A stretch of DNA of 64,000 bases from Chrysogorgia sp. JL179-B06 (GCA_035772405.1 JAYKKM010000080.1:4101501-4165500); one strand, 5' to 3'; positions 22,128 through 34,517 are shown, counted from the stretch's first letter. The notes: generated by a model not told the origin, from the letters alone. Numbers and translations are program-made.

Positions 22128-24222
22128 ATATATAGTTAAAAAAGGAAGTGCAGAGGCGTCATGCCCATATAAATAGAGGAGTTACCAATTATCTTTCAAG
22201 GTTATTTTCTTCCCTTTCCTACGATATAATGATATCTTAAGATGTATATAGCTACTTACAGCCACTGCAGTTGTAGTGTATCCATAAACAGGTTCTCAGG
22301 AATGACCGATATTTTGTTGTAGTCCAAATTTCTACATTAGAAAAAAAACAACAGAAAAATATTAAAACATATAGGTCTCTGATGGTAGTATGAAAAATTT
22401 CACCGGCGTGGTGTGCACATAGCGACGTTCTTCAACAGGTTGCTAAAAATGGCAGAAATGTTGTTATACTAAAAGCTATCTACAAATGCAATGGCTAGCC
22501 TAGTTGAACTGAAAGCACGTTCCCCAGTCAACAAGGACGAAAGGTACTAAATTTAAACCCTAAATCACCTTAATCTTAAACCTAATACCCCGTACCCTAA
22601 ACGGTAATATGGTCATGTTTCGCGCACTAATTTTTAAAACTTCATGTTATATTAAAATAGACACACTTACCCTAATACGTACACTTACACTAAACCTTAA
22701 TCCTAACCATAACCCCCGCCTTAAGTGTTTTCTTAATCCTAACCCCCCGCCTTAAGCGTTTTCTGACCCTAACCCCCGCCTTCAATTGGTGCGCGCAACG
22801 TAACGATATAACCCGCTTAAACCTAATTCCCAACTCAACGCTCATACCATTGACTCCCTCGGTTGCTTGACCATACTTTGTTAGACGAATGTTCGACATA
22901 AAACTTGTCGGATGCAAAGAATAAATAAACGGTAATATGAGATATGCAGAACAGGACTATGTATTTGCTCGTTAGAGCAATGCATTTGCTCATTTGCTCC
23001 AATCCGACATGACCTTATATGGAATACGTACTATAAGTCCATGTGTAAGAATTAGAGATGATCTTTGTGAGAATATAAAAGAGGTGACATTGGTTACATT
23101 AATTAGAGAAGTAACTTTGAGAGAATAATTACAGCTGACCGTCTGGGGTGTTTACGAATTGAGTGACGTGATACATTAAAATGCAATAACCACAGGAGAA
23201 AGAGTGATAGTGTGAATGTGTGTTGGGGAGGGGGGCATGTCACTTTTTCAGATAATCCTAAATATCATGCAAATAGTTGGTCAAACGACTAAATGTGAAT
23301 ACGAGAAGTTAAGCTGGTCAAAATACGATGTATAAAAAACAACTGAAAAATTATCTTTTCAGAAATTTGATTTGTTCTTAGTATTCTTTCGATAAACGTT
23401 CTAAAGTTGGTCGTCAAGTGTCGACAAGACCGTTCAAGTAAATACGGATGTTGTATTTCGTAGCGACTGAGGACCAAGATGCCCCCAGTGTCGTCAGCTC
23501 AGAGGCTAGGCTTGAGGTTTGTAAGAGGAGTCATCCGTTATAACAAATTCAGTAGTCTCAAATCCTCTTTCCAGCCCATTTACTTCCCTTCTCATTCCGT
23601 GAACGAGATACGCAACCTCCTGCAGATTATTAGTGTTTAAGGGACGTATAAATATGAGATAAAACTGTGTATCGTTTACAATGCAACAACATTGCAATGA
23701 AATACTGAACACTATATAAATGAAGAAGATGTTTAATTTATTACAGGTTTTAACTTTACATGAAAAAAGTGAGTTAATTTTCTGTGTTGGTTAAATACCG
23801 GCTTAGTCTTCAGCAAAAAAGATTAAGCTATACGTGTCTCTTCTATGGAACGCGCTAAGGTGAAAATCCTGGTTCAATATGTTCGTACGAAGAGAAAATT
23901 CTGTTTGTGTCACTAAACCGTGTGAATAAATCCCCTGAAAATGTGTAGAATTTACGCTTATTATTTCAAGAAAAGTATTTTAAAGAAAAAGTTGTTAATA
24001 AGTGTATTTTCTATTTATTGATTTAGGAAAATTATACTATTAATAGAAACAATATACAGGTTGTATATTTTAACCAAATATTCAAGAATAAATCAGCGAT
24101 ACTTAGAGATACTCGAGGTACTGATATTGTTAATCATAGCTCTAGGATATTATAATTAAAAGTGTCGGAGGCGTGGTGTGAAGATTCAGGTAGTGATGTT
24201 TTAAGGGGGCTCATAGCAACTA

Positions 24223-24286
24223 CCTACGTGGCTCAGTTGTCAGAGCGCCCCACTAGAAGCGCGGAGTGCTGGGTTTAATCCTCACC
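24223..24286 (+). repeat. tRNA-like sequence 7
   Basis: Unit B counterpart of sequence 4; identical across the D-arm and T-arm. Confidence 0.48.
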
Positions 24287-24471
24287 GAAGTCCTTGCAGT
24301 TGTATTTTCTGCAACTGGTATTGGTTGGATACTTGGGTCTTAGAAAAATTTCAGCACTCGTAAATACCTTTCCCATTGATTTCCTTCACAAGTTATCAAG
24401 TGTAAATGCCAATATTACTCATAATATATACCCTATAAATGTTTCATCCGGCATACTCGCTCTCAGGAACA

Positions 24472-24536
24472 GCCTACGTGGCTCAGCTGTCTGAGCGCCG
24501 CGCTAGATTCGTGAAGGCGTGAGTTCAATTATCACC
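24472..24536 (+). repeat. tRNA-like sequence 8
   Basis: Unit B counterpart of sequence 5; it keeps the GCTC/GAGC D-stem and the CTAGATT loop. Confidence 0.48.
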
Positions 24537-25021
24537 AAAGATCTTGCAGTTACATTTTTCGCAAATGGTCTCAGTTTGGTCTTAGTAAAATTTCGATACT
24601 CGTAAAATATCCTTCCCGTTGATTTCCTTTGTGAGAATAATTAGACAGGTTACCTTTGTTAGAATAATTAGAGAGTGTTGTTTAAACAAATAGTCCTCTT
24701 GGGTATTACAGAATTAACCGACATAGTATAAATAAAAAATTATAAAAAAGAAAAAGATCAGCTGATCAAAATACGATCTAGAAAAAAACAACCTGAAAAT
24801 TTTCTTGGTTTTTTCTTCGATAATCGATCGAAAGTTGGTTGTGATCTTGTTAAACGTTTTCCGAAGAAAAATGGGGAATTGTCCTCAAGTATGTCAAGTG
24901 AATAATGTTGGTGTATCCGGTAACGAAGTATTCAAGACCAACAGATCGCAGTTGCAATTACTTCAGAGGCTCGCTTGTGGCGTGTCAGAGGCGTCATGCC
25001 CATATGAATAGAGGAGTTACC

Positions 25022-25024
<3 letters not shown>

Positions 25025-25052
<28 letters not shown>

Positions 25053-25521
25053 GTCTTTATTAGCAAGAAATAGTCACAACAGACGTGTGGCTTTATAAAA
25101 GATACAAATAATAGTTCCTACAATTCCATAATAGTAATATACTAAAGAAAGTTCCTCGTTACTACACAAATTGAAAAAGACATCTGTTTACAAAGGATCT
25201 CTTAAATCTCTCTGTCCTGATCTTAGGAAGGATAAAACCGTGTCCACGTTTTCTAAGAATCCTGACCCTCTTGGGAGGCAACAAATCATATAATACATGA
25301 CAAGTGTTTTCTAAAATTACTTTCCATAGCTTGCTGTCTCTCACTCTAATTATCTCCGAAATCACACTGCGCTTCACCGTATAACCAAAACGAAAGGCCC
25401 GTTTTAGAAACTTATCAATACGACCCTTATAGGCGGAGCTCCAAACCTCTATTCCACACAAAATTAGGGCCATGATAAGCGAATCAATCTTCTTTCGATC
25501 TTCAATCTTCTTTTCAATCAA
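25025..25521 (-). pseudogene. LINE 3' fragment in unit C, with ORF2 C-terminus 25162-25521
   Basis: Third collinear copy, same junctions; one extra A near 25,070 in the 3' UTR. The 119-codon reading frame is identical to that of unit B. Confidence 0.72.
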
Positions 25522-25886
25522 TCCTCTTTCGATGCTATTTTCTTCCCTTTCCTGTCCGCGTTAACAAGATACGGATATCTTAAGATGTATACAGCTACTT
25601 ACAGCCCCTCAAGCCTACTAAATTTAATCCTAAATCACCTTAATCCTAACCAACTATGGTATAACGTGACCTTGACATAATTCCCAACTCAACGCTCGTC
25701 CCATCGACTTCTCGGTTGCTTGACTATACTTTGATAGACTAATGTTCGACATAAAACTTGTGAGATGCACAGAATAAATAAACGGTAATATGGGATGCGC
25801 AGACACTGGGCTATGTATTTGAATTGCTCGTTAGGGCAATGTATTTCCTCTTATAGGCCTTTCAGACATGAACCTTATATGGAATA

Positions 25887-26064
25887 CACGTATCGCGATT
25901 CCCGCAAAACGCAAGATTTTACTTCACCTTCCCGCGCGAGTGCGCGTGCTTTTCGCGGGATTTTTGGTAGGATAATACCCCTATCAAAAATCCCGCGCGA
26001 ACAACGCGCATTGATGCGTGAAGGTGCGGTAAAATCTTGCGTTTTGCGAGGATCGCGATACGTG
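25887..26064. mobile_element. Palindromic MITE in unit C (178 bp)
   Basis: Near-complete palindrome with TA on both sides; one base shorter than unit A near the centre (GGTAGGATAATACC). Confidence 0.68.
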
Positions 26065-27303
26065 TATATTAGGCACTATCTGTCCATATGGAAGAATTAG
26101 AGATGACCTTTGTATGAATATAAAAGAGGTGAGCTTTGTTAGAGTTAATTAGAGAAGTGACTTTGTGAGAATAATTACAGGTGATCGTCTGGGGTATTTA
26201 AGAATTGAGCGACGTGATACATTAAAAATCAACAACCACAGGAGAAAGAGTGATAGTGGGAATGTGTGTTGGGGGGTTATGTCGCACTTCCCGATAATCC
26301 TAAATATCATATAATTAGTCAAACGACTAAATTTGAATAGGAAAAGTTCAGCTGGTCAATGTATGATGTATAAAAAACAATTGAAAATTATCTTTTCAGA
26401 AAATTTGATTTGTTCTTAGTTTCTTTCGATAAACGTTCTAAAGTTGGTCGTGAAGTGCGTCAAGTGTCATCAAGACCGTCAAGTAAATGCAGTAAATCCC
26501 CTCTTCGCTTTTCAATCCCCTAATTAAAGCAGCGACTTTGTGAGAATAATTACAGGCAATCGTTTGCGGTATTTAAGAATTGAGCGACGTGATACATTAA
26601 AAATCAACAACCATATGATTAAGATCGACAGTGTGAATGTGTATCCGGGGGGTTCATGTCACATTTCCCGGTAATCATAAATATCAAATAATTGGTCAAA
26701 CGACTAAATACGAAAAGTTCAGCTGGTCAAAATATATACGATGTATAAAAAACAACAGAAAATTATCTTTTCAGAAAATGTTATTTGTTTTAGAGCTTCA
26801 AGTAAATACTGATGTATTGTATTTCGTATTATGGACCAAGAGACCGCAGTGCGGTGAGCTGAGAGGCTCGTTAAGGCTTGTCAGGGGCGTCATGCCTGTA
26901 TAAATTAAGGAGTCAAAAATCCTCTTTCCAGGCTCTTTTCTTCGCTTCGTGAACGAGATACACATCAGCAGATGATTAGTGTTTAATGGACGTATAAATT
27001 AGATGTGTGAAGTTGATCGTCCACGTTGTTGTAATCTTGAGAAAGACTGTTGTTGGTGACTGACGTTTCGACGGCCTTGATTTAGAAAAATTATACTAAT
27101 AACAGAACAATATTCGGGTTGTAGATTTTAGCCAAAATATTCAAGAATTGATTAGCGCTACTTACAGATGCTTGAGGTAAAGTGTATTCTCAAATATTCT
27201 CTCAGGAATGATAGATATATTATTACTGGTCATCGATCTATATTAGAAAAAAGCAGGATATTATAGAATAAAAAGTGTCACAGGCGTGGTGTTTTAAGAA
27301 ACT

Positions 27304-27368
27304 ACCTACGTGGCTGAGTTGTCAGAGCGCTGCACTAGATTTGCGGAGGCATGAGTTCAATTCTCACC
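27304..27368 (+). repeat. tRNA-like sequence 9
   Basis: Unit C counterpart of sequences 3 and 6, with the GGCTGAG variant shared with unit B. Confidence 0.48.
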
Positions 27369-28037
27369 AAAGACCTTGCAGTTACATTTTTCGCAAATGG
27401 AATCAGTTGGGTCTTAGAAAAATTTCCAGACTCGAACATTAGTTCGACATAAAACATGTGGGATGCACAGAATAAATAAACGGTGATACGGGATGCGCAT
27501 GACACGGCTATATATTTGCTCGTTAGGGCAATGTATTTGCTCTTCCCAGGCCATTCCGACATGACATTATATGAAATAGGTACTATAAGTCCATATATAG
27601 GAGAATTAGAGATGACCTTTGTGAGAATATAAAAGAGGTGACATTTGTTAGATTAATTAGAGATGTGACTTTGTGAAAATTATTACAGTTGATCGTCTGG
27701 GGTATATTTAAGAATTGAGCGACGTGATACATTAAAAATCAACAACCATATGAGAAAGAATGATAGTGTGAAATGTGGTATGGTCAGTTCAGAGGCTCGT
27801 TAAGGTTTGAGAAACCATCTTTCCAGGCTATTTTCTTCCCTTCTCAGTTCCGTTTACGAGATACGTAAACTTACTTCAGAGACTCGCTTACTTCAGAGAC
27901 TCGCTTCTGGCATGTCAGAGGCGCAGTGGTGCATTCCGTAATTACGAAGTATTCAGGACCAACAGACCGCAGTGCAGTCACTTCAGAGACTCGCTTCTGG
28001 CATGTCAGAGGCGCAGTGCCTTTTTAAGGATTTTTCC

Positions 28038-28510
28038 CTGGCAAATGTAATAAATGGAACCCTCACACGCCGCAAGGCGCGTCATCCTAGGGCCCCCCAG
28101 AAAATTTTTGAATTATAGGCTCCCGCAAATGACATTTCTGACATTCTGAGAGCAGTTTTGAGAGAATACAACAATTTCATGAGAACTGCATTTTTGGACT
28201 TTTATGGATTTGCATTTTTGGATTTGCACGCGAATTAAAAATCGGAAATCGTGTAATCGGAAAACAGTCGGGAAAAAAGTTAAAAAACACGTGTAGTCAA
28301 GCTTTGTATCACACACGGGGCTTTGTGTCAGTATATTTTTCTCGTTAGCAATTTATAGGCCTTGATTTACCACTGAAGTGACTGAACAGTTTCGAAAAAG
28401 GCTTAACAAGCATTTTTTGCAGGGGCAACAATGTGGTCACTGGGGGGGGGGGGGGGGGGGGGGGGGGGGGGCGGAGTTGATTACTGGGGCGGCGTGCAAT
28501 TGACCCCCAG
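28038..28510. mobile_element. Putative TIR element with poly-G tract, unit C (473 bp)
   Basis: The left end has lost four G (CTGGCAAAT). The poly-G run is the longest of the three, G30 at 28442-28471. Otherwise like unit B. Confidence 0.43.
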
Positions 28511-30589
28511 ATATATAGTTAAAAAAGGAAGTGCAGAGGCGTCATGCCCATATAAATAGAGGAGTTACCAATTCTCTTTCAAGGTTATTTTCTTCCCTTT
28601 CCTACGATATAATGATATCTTAAGATGTATATAGCTACTTACAGCCACTGCAGTTGTAGTGTATCCATAAACAGGTTCTCAGGAATGACCGATATTTTGT
28701 TGTAGTCCAAATTTCTACATTAGAAAAAAAACAACAGAAAAATATTAACATATAGGTCTCTGATGGTAGTATGAAAAATTTCACCGGCGTGGTGTGCACA
28801 TAGCGACGTTCTTCAACAGGTTGCTAAAAATGGCAGAAATGTTGTTATACTAAAAGCTATCTACAAATGCAATGGCTAGCCTAGTTGAACTGAAAGCACG
28901 TTCCCCAGTCAACAAGGACGAAAGGTACTAAATTTAAACCCTAAATCACCTTAATCTTAAACCTAATACCCCGTACCCTAAACGGTAATATGGTCATGTT
29001 TCGCGCACTAATTTTTAAAACTTCATGTTATATTAAAATAGACACACTTACCCTAATACGTACACTCACACTAAACCTTAAACCTAACCATAACCCCCGC
29101 CTTAAGTGTTTTCTTAATCCTAACCCCCCGCCTTAAGCGTTTTCCTGACCCTAACCCCCGCCTTCAATTGGTGCGCGCAACGTAACGATATAACCCGCTT
29201 AAACCTAATTCCCAACTCAACGCTCATACCATTGACTCCCTCGGTTGTTTGACCATACTTTGTTAGACGAATGTTCGACATAAAACTTGTCGGATGCAAA
29301 GAATAAATAAACGGTAATATGATATATGCAGAACAGGACTATGTATTTGCTCGTTAGAGCAATGCATTTGCTCATTTGCTCCAATCCGACATGACCTTAT
29401 ATGGAATACGTACTATAAGTCCATATATAAGAATTAGAGATGATCTTTGTGAGAATATAAGAGAGGTGACATTTGTTACATTAATTAGAGAAGTGACTTT
29501 GAGAGAATAATTACAGCTGACCGTCTGGGGTGTTTACGAATTGAGTGACGTGATACATTAAAATTCAATAACCACAGGAGAAAGAGTGATAGTGTGAATG
29601 TGTGTTGGGGAGGGGGGCATGTCACTTTTTCAGATAATCCTAAATATCATGCAAATAGTTGGTCAAACGACTAAATGTGAATACGAGAAGTTAAGCTGGT
29701 CAAAATACGATGTATAAAAAACAACTGAAAAATTATCTTTTCAGAAATTTGATTTGTTCTTAGTATTCTTTCGATAAACGTTCTAAAGTTGGTCGTCAAG
29801 TGTCGACAAGACCGTCAAGTAAATACGGATGTTGTATTTCGTAGCGACTGAGGACCAAGATGCCCCAGTGTCGTCAGCTCAGAAGCTAGCTTGAGGTTTG
29901 TAAGAGGAGTCATCCGTATACAAATTCAGTAGTCTCAAATCCTCTTTCCAGCCCATTTACTTCCCTTCTCATTCCGTGAACGAGATACGCACCTCTGCAG
30001 ATTATTAGTGTTTAAGGGACGTATAAATATGAGATAAAACTGTGTATCGTTACAATGCACAACATTGCATGAAATACTGAACACTATATAAATGAAGAAG
30101 ATGTTTAATTTATTACAGGTTTTAACTTTACATGAAAAAAGTGAGTTAATTTTCTGTGTTGGTTAAATACCGGCTAGTCTTCAGCAAAAAGGATTAAGCT
30201 ATACGTGTCTCTTCTATGGAACGCGCTAAGGTGAAAATCCTGGTTCAATATGTCGTACGAAGAGAAAATCTGTTTGTGTCACTAAACCGTGTGAATAAAT
30301 CCCCTGAAAATGTGTAGAATTTACGCTTATTATTTCAGAAAAGTATTTTAAAGAAAAAGTTGTTAATAAGTGTATTTTCTATTTATTGATTTAGGAAAAT
30401 TATACTATTAATAGAACAATATACAGGTTGTATATTTTAACCAAATATTCAAGAATAAATCAGCGATACTTAGGGATACTCGAGGTACTGATATTGTTAA
30501 TCATAGCTCTAGGATATTATAATTAAAAGTGTCGGAGGCGTGGTGTGAAGATTCAGGTAGTGATATTTTAAGGGGGCTCATAGCAACTA

Positions 30590-30653
30590 CCTACGTGGCT
30601 CAGTTGTCAGAGCGCCCCACTAGAAGCGCGGAGTGCTGGGTTTTATCCTCACC
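30590..30653 (+). repeat. tRNA-like sequence 10
   Basis: Unit C counterpart of sequences 4 and 7, with TTTTATC instead of TTTAATC in the T-loop. Confidence 0.47.
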
Positions 30654-30837
30654 GAAGTCCTTGCAGTTGTATTTTCTGCAACTGGTCTCGGTTGGGTACT
30701 TGGGTCTTAGAAAAATTTCCGCACTCGTAAATACCTTTCCCATTGATTTCCTTCACAAGTTATCAAGTGTAAATGCCAATATTACTCATAATATATACCC
30801 TATAAATGTTCATCCGGCATACTCGCTCTCAGGAACA

Positions 30838-30902
30838 GCCTACGTGGCTCAGCTGTCTGAGCGCCGCGCTAGATTCGTGAAGGCGTGAGTTCAATTATCA
30901 CC
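30838..30902 (+). repeat. tRNA-like sequence 11
   Basis: Unit C counterpart of sequences 5 and 8. Confidence 0.48.
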
Positions 30903-30992
30903 AAAGATCTTGCAGTTACATTTTTCGCAAATGGTCTCAGTTTGGTCTTAGTAAAATTTCGATACTCGTAAAATATCCTTCCCGTTGATTTC

Positions 30993-33528
30993 CTTTGTAA
31001 GAGTAATTAGATAGGTGAGCTGTGTGAGAATAACTAGTGAGGTGACCTTGGTGAGGATAATTAGAGAGGAGAGAATAACTAGACAGGGACCTTTGTTAGA
31101 ATAATTAGAGAGTGTTGTTTAAATAAAGAGTCGTCATGGGTATTACATAATTGACCGACGTGGTATAAATATAAAATATTTGGTCCAAATACAAGTTATG
31201 AAAAAGAAATAGATCAGCTGGTCAAAATACGATCTAGAAAAAAACAACCTCAAAATTTTCTTTTCAGAAAATTTGATTTGTTCTTGTTTTTTTCGATAAT
31301 CGGTCGAATTTGGTTGTGGTCTTGTTAAACGTTCCCAAGAAAAATGGGGAATTGTCCTCAAATATGTCAAGTGAATACAGTTGGTGTATTCCGTAGAATT
31401 CCGATGAATAAGTCACCGCAGAGGCTCGCTTGTTGTTTGTCAGAAGCGTCATGCCCATATAATTAGAGGAGTTACCAATTCTCTTTCGAGGTTATTTTCT
31501 TCCCTTTCCTACCCGCGTTAACGATATACGGATATTTTAATATATATACAGCTACTTACAGATCCTCGAGTTCTGGTGTATTCATAAACAGCTTCTCAGG
31601 AATGGCCGATATTTTGTTGTGGTCCAAATTTCTACATTCAGAGAAAAACAGCAGAAAAGTGTTAACATATTATAGATCTCTGATGGTAGTATGAAAAAGT
31701 CCACAGTTTGTGGTGTGCACATAGTGACGTTCTTCGACAGGTTCCTAAAAATCGAAGAAATGTTGTTATGCTAAAAGCTATCTACAATGGCTAGCTTGGC
31801 CGAACTGAAAATACGTCGCCCTAGTCGGTAGGGACGAAAGGTACTAAATTTAGACCCTAAATCACCTGAATCCTAACCCTAACAACCCGCATAACGTGCC
31901 CTAAATCTAATTCCCAACTCAACGTTCACGCCATCGACTTCTCGGTTGCTTGACCATATTTTGATACACTATAATGTTCGACATAAAACTTGAGGGAAGC
32001 ACAGCATAAATAAACGGTAATATGGGAAACGCAGAACAGGGCTTTGTATTTGCTCGTTAGGACAATGCATTTGCTCTTCCCAGGCCATTCCAACATAACC
32101 TTATATGGAATACGTACTATAAGTCCATATGGAGGAATTATAGATGACCTTTGTGAGAAACTAAAAGAGGTGACCTTTGTTAGATTAATTATAGAAATGA
32201 AATATTTACAGGTGATCGTCTGGGGTCTTTAAGAATTGAGCGACGTGATACATTAAAAATCAACAACCACAGGAGAAAGAGTGATAATGTGAATGTGTGT
32301 TGGAGGGGTCATGTCTCACTTCCCCGATAATCCTAAATATCAAATATTAATTGGTGAAACGACAAAATGTAAATACAAAAAGTTCAGCTGGTCAATATAC
32401 GATGTATAATATACAACTAATAATTATCTTTTCAGAAAATTTGATTTGTTCTTAGTTTTATTTCGATAAACGTTGGTCGCAAAGTTGGTCTTAAAGTGTC
32501 GTAAATCCCGTCAATTAAATACAGTAAATCCTCTTTTCAGGCTCTTTTCTCCCCCCCTTCGTCCTGTTAACGACATACGTACCTCTACAGATGATTAGTG
32601 TTAAAGGGAGGTCTAAATATGAGATAAAACTGTGTATCATTACACTCAACATTACGTGAAATGATGAATACTATAAATAAGGAAGATGTTTAATTTATTA
32701 CAGGTTTTAACTTTAGTTGAAAAAAGGTGAGGTTAATTTTCAGTGTTGGTTAAATACCGAATCTTCTTGGGGGAAAAGAGTTAAGCTATATGTGCCTCTT
32801 GTATGGAACGCCCTAAGGTGAAAATCCTGTTTCAATATGTCGTACGAAGAGAAAATATGTTTGTGTCAGTTCAAAAAACCGTGTGAATAAATCCCCTGAA
32901 AAATGTTGTAGAATTTACGCTTATTATTTCAGAAAAGTACTTTAAATAAAAAGTTGTTAATAAGTGTATTTTCTTTTTATTTATTTAGGAAAATTATACT
33001 ATTAACAAAACAATATACAGGTTGTATATTTTAACCAAATATTCAAGAATTATTCAGCACTATACTTACAGATACTCGAGGTTTGGCGTATTCTTAAACA
33101 TTTTCTCAGGAATGATATATATATTATTACTGGTCATCGATCGATATTAGAAAATAAAGCAGCAAACTGTTAATCATAGCTCTAGGATATTAGAATTAAA
33201 AGTGTCGAAGGCGTGGTGTGAAGATTCAGGTAGTGATGTTTTAAGGGGGCTCATAGCAACTACCTACGAGGCTCAGTTGTCAGAGCGCCCCACTAGAAGC
33301 GCGGAGCGCTGGATTTAATCCTCACCGAAGTCCTTGGAGTTGTATTTTCTCCAACTGGATTTGGTTGGGTCTTAAAATATCTTTTCCATTGATTTCCTTC
33401 AAATTTATCTGGTGTAAATGCCAATATTACTCGTAGTATACCCTATAAATGTTCATGCGGCGTACTCGCTCTCCGAAACGGCCTACGAGCTCAGCTGTCT
33501 GAGCGCCGTGCTAGATTCATGGAGGCGA
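30993..33528. repeat. Right-flank diverged module of the long repeat family (about 2.5 kb)
   Basis: A single short module that jumps from the start of the unit (31.0-31.5 kb, without the LINE insertion) to blocks matching 15.9-18.2 kb: CTACTTACAG...TTCATAAACAG...TTCTCAGGAATG; ATTGAGCGACGTGATACA at about 32,235; and the tRNA-like pair at the end. It may represent the ancestral module from which the 6.2-kb higher-order unit was built. It ends abruptly inside a tRNA-like sequence near 33,530. No gene. Confidence 0.65.
33263..33326 (+). repeat. tRNA-like sequence 12
   Basis: D-arm GCTC-AGTTGTCA-GAGC intact; T-arm TGGA-TTTAATC-CTCA weakened. First of the last pair. Confidence 0.47.
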
Positions 33529-33531
33529 GTA
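33481..33531 (+). repeat. tRNA-like sequence 13 (truncated)
   Basis: The D-arm and CTAGATT loop are present, but the T-arm is cut off where the sequence changes to AGGCCCCCATATACC. This marks the right breakpoint of the long repeat family. Confidence 0.45.
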
Positions 33532-33686
33532 GGCCCCCATATACCGTAACAAAGGGATGCCGACAGGAAGTGACTTAATAGGATTAAGTGTGAACGTACA
33601 GAATAACAAGAGCGTACGTACAGAATAATAACGAGACGTTGCGTTCGTGAGTTGGTCTGCACGCAATATGTAAAGTGAACGAAAAA

Positions 33687-33842
33687 ATGTCTGTTGACAT
33701 CCCGTACAAGATTACTCGCAATACCAAAACAAAGGACATTGAAACGACACGCACGAAGAAGGATTATCGATTAATCGTGTATAATAAACATGTTATTGTT
33801 GATGAATACAAAGCACTACCTTATGCCGGTTATGGGTACTGA
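33687..33842 (+). CDS. Small ORF, 51 residues, unknown
   Basis: ATG after an A-rich stretch, starting MSVDIPYKITRN and ending AGYGY with TGA. It is basic in the first half. It lies just inside the Polinton-like debris region, ahead of the polymerase remnant on the same strand. No recognised family. It may be a short real ORF of the element or chance; only its clean start and peptide-like composition argue for it. Confidence 0.2.
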   Translation: MSVDIPYKITRNTKTKDIETTRTKKDYRLIVYNKHVIVDEYKALPYAGYGY

Positions 33843-34063
33843 TTTTTATGTATATATTCGTATGTTTGCAAAATAATTTGATCCCATCGAACGTTTCTCC
33901 ATTATTCTTTTAGTAATTGCCAATGAGCGTACGTACGGGATTAAGATTGGAATAATAATGAGCGTACGTACAGTATATGGATCACTGAGCCATTCGTTTA
34001 TATTCTTTTGTAAATTTGGTGGTTCTTAAAAGAACCGTTTTGTATTTGTCTTTAATGTTGCAA

Positions 34064-34267
34064 CTATGCTCGAAATGCTTCGACTTCTGCTGATAGATTA
34101 ACTTTCATCTTGTCAAGAAACTTCCCCATTATAGCATACTCTTCAGAAATATATCCATACCTAACACACGCGTACCAAACCTTTTCAATAAACTCTTCGT
34201 TAGTAAATGTTTCATCATTATCATCATCAAAAATGGGAACCCATTTCTCTCTCTCTTCCTCTGTCAA
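34064..34267 (-). pseudogene. Acidic ORF fragment, 67 residues, unknown
   Basis: The minus-strand open frame has protein-like composition (WVPIFDDDNDE, then FIEKVWYACVRYGY), but its first codon is TTG with a TAA immediately before it, and no ATG precedes the conserved-looking part. It could be an exon or a broken remnant. It runs opposite to the neighbouring element remnants. Family not recognised. Confidence 0.2.
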
Positions 34268-34517
34268 TTAATTTAAGATTTTATTCTCAAAATTAGAATA
34301 ACACATATTGACGCTAAGTACAAGTCGATTCTTCGCCATAAACAGTATGTCGATAGTCATGGCTGAGCTGCACGGACAGATTAAAGTAAATTCCCACTTT
34401 GCTATTGACGCTGTCGAAATGTTTCATGCGTACGTACAGAATAATAATGAGCGTACGTACAGAGCGTTTTACTATGCAAATGCTTTGTTTTCTTCTGATT
34501 ATTGCTTTATATCAACG

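Larger units (their letters stand above)
18256..24626. repeat. Tandem long repeat unit B (6,371 bp)
   Basis: Same content and order as unit A. Differences: a 10-bp deletion in the MITE, a G24 run instead of G17, a roughly 83-bp tandem duplication near 21,546-21,632, and a dense cluster of one-base insertions at about 23,430-24,050 that units A and C both lack. The GC-rich 26-bp repeat is at 22,699-22,790. No gene. Confidence 0.9.
24627..30992. repeat. Tandem long repeat unit C (6,366 bp)
   Basis: Third unit. It shares with B the roughly 83-bp duplication (27,924-28,010) and the roughly 26-bp segment, but lacks B's cluster of single-base insertions. It shares the full-length MITE with A. The GC-rich 26-bp repeat is at 29,082-29,168. 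At 30993 the next copy begins, but it is a diverged and shorter module (TTTGTAAGAGTAATTAGATAG), which ends the homogeneous array. No gene. Confidence 0.9.
33592..34462. repeat. Six dispersed copies of a GCGTACGTACAG motif
   Basis: Copies lie at about 33592 (partial), 33611, 33925, 33961, 34428 and 34450. Several are linked by AATAATAATGA, giving a composite unit of about 22-23 bp that is tandem at 34428-34462. CGTACG and GTAC make the motif self-complementary. It is found only in this stretch of the window. Confidence 0.7.

Noticed and set aside
22690..22917. Basic Arg/Lys-rich minus-strand ORF (RVRKRLRRGVRIKK)
   Set aside because: Reading of the GC-rich 26-bp tandem repeat; the frame is not kept in units A and C.
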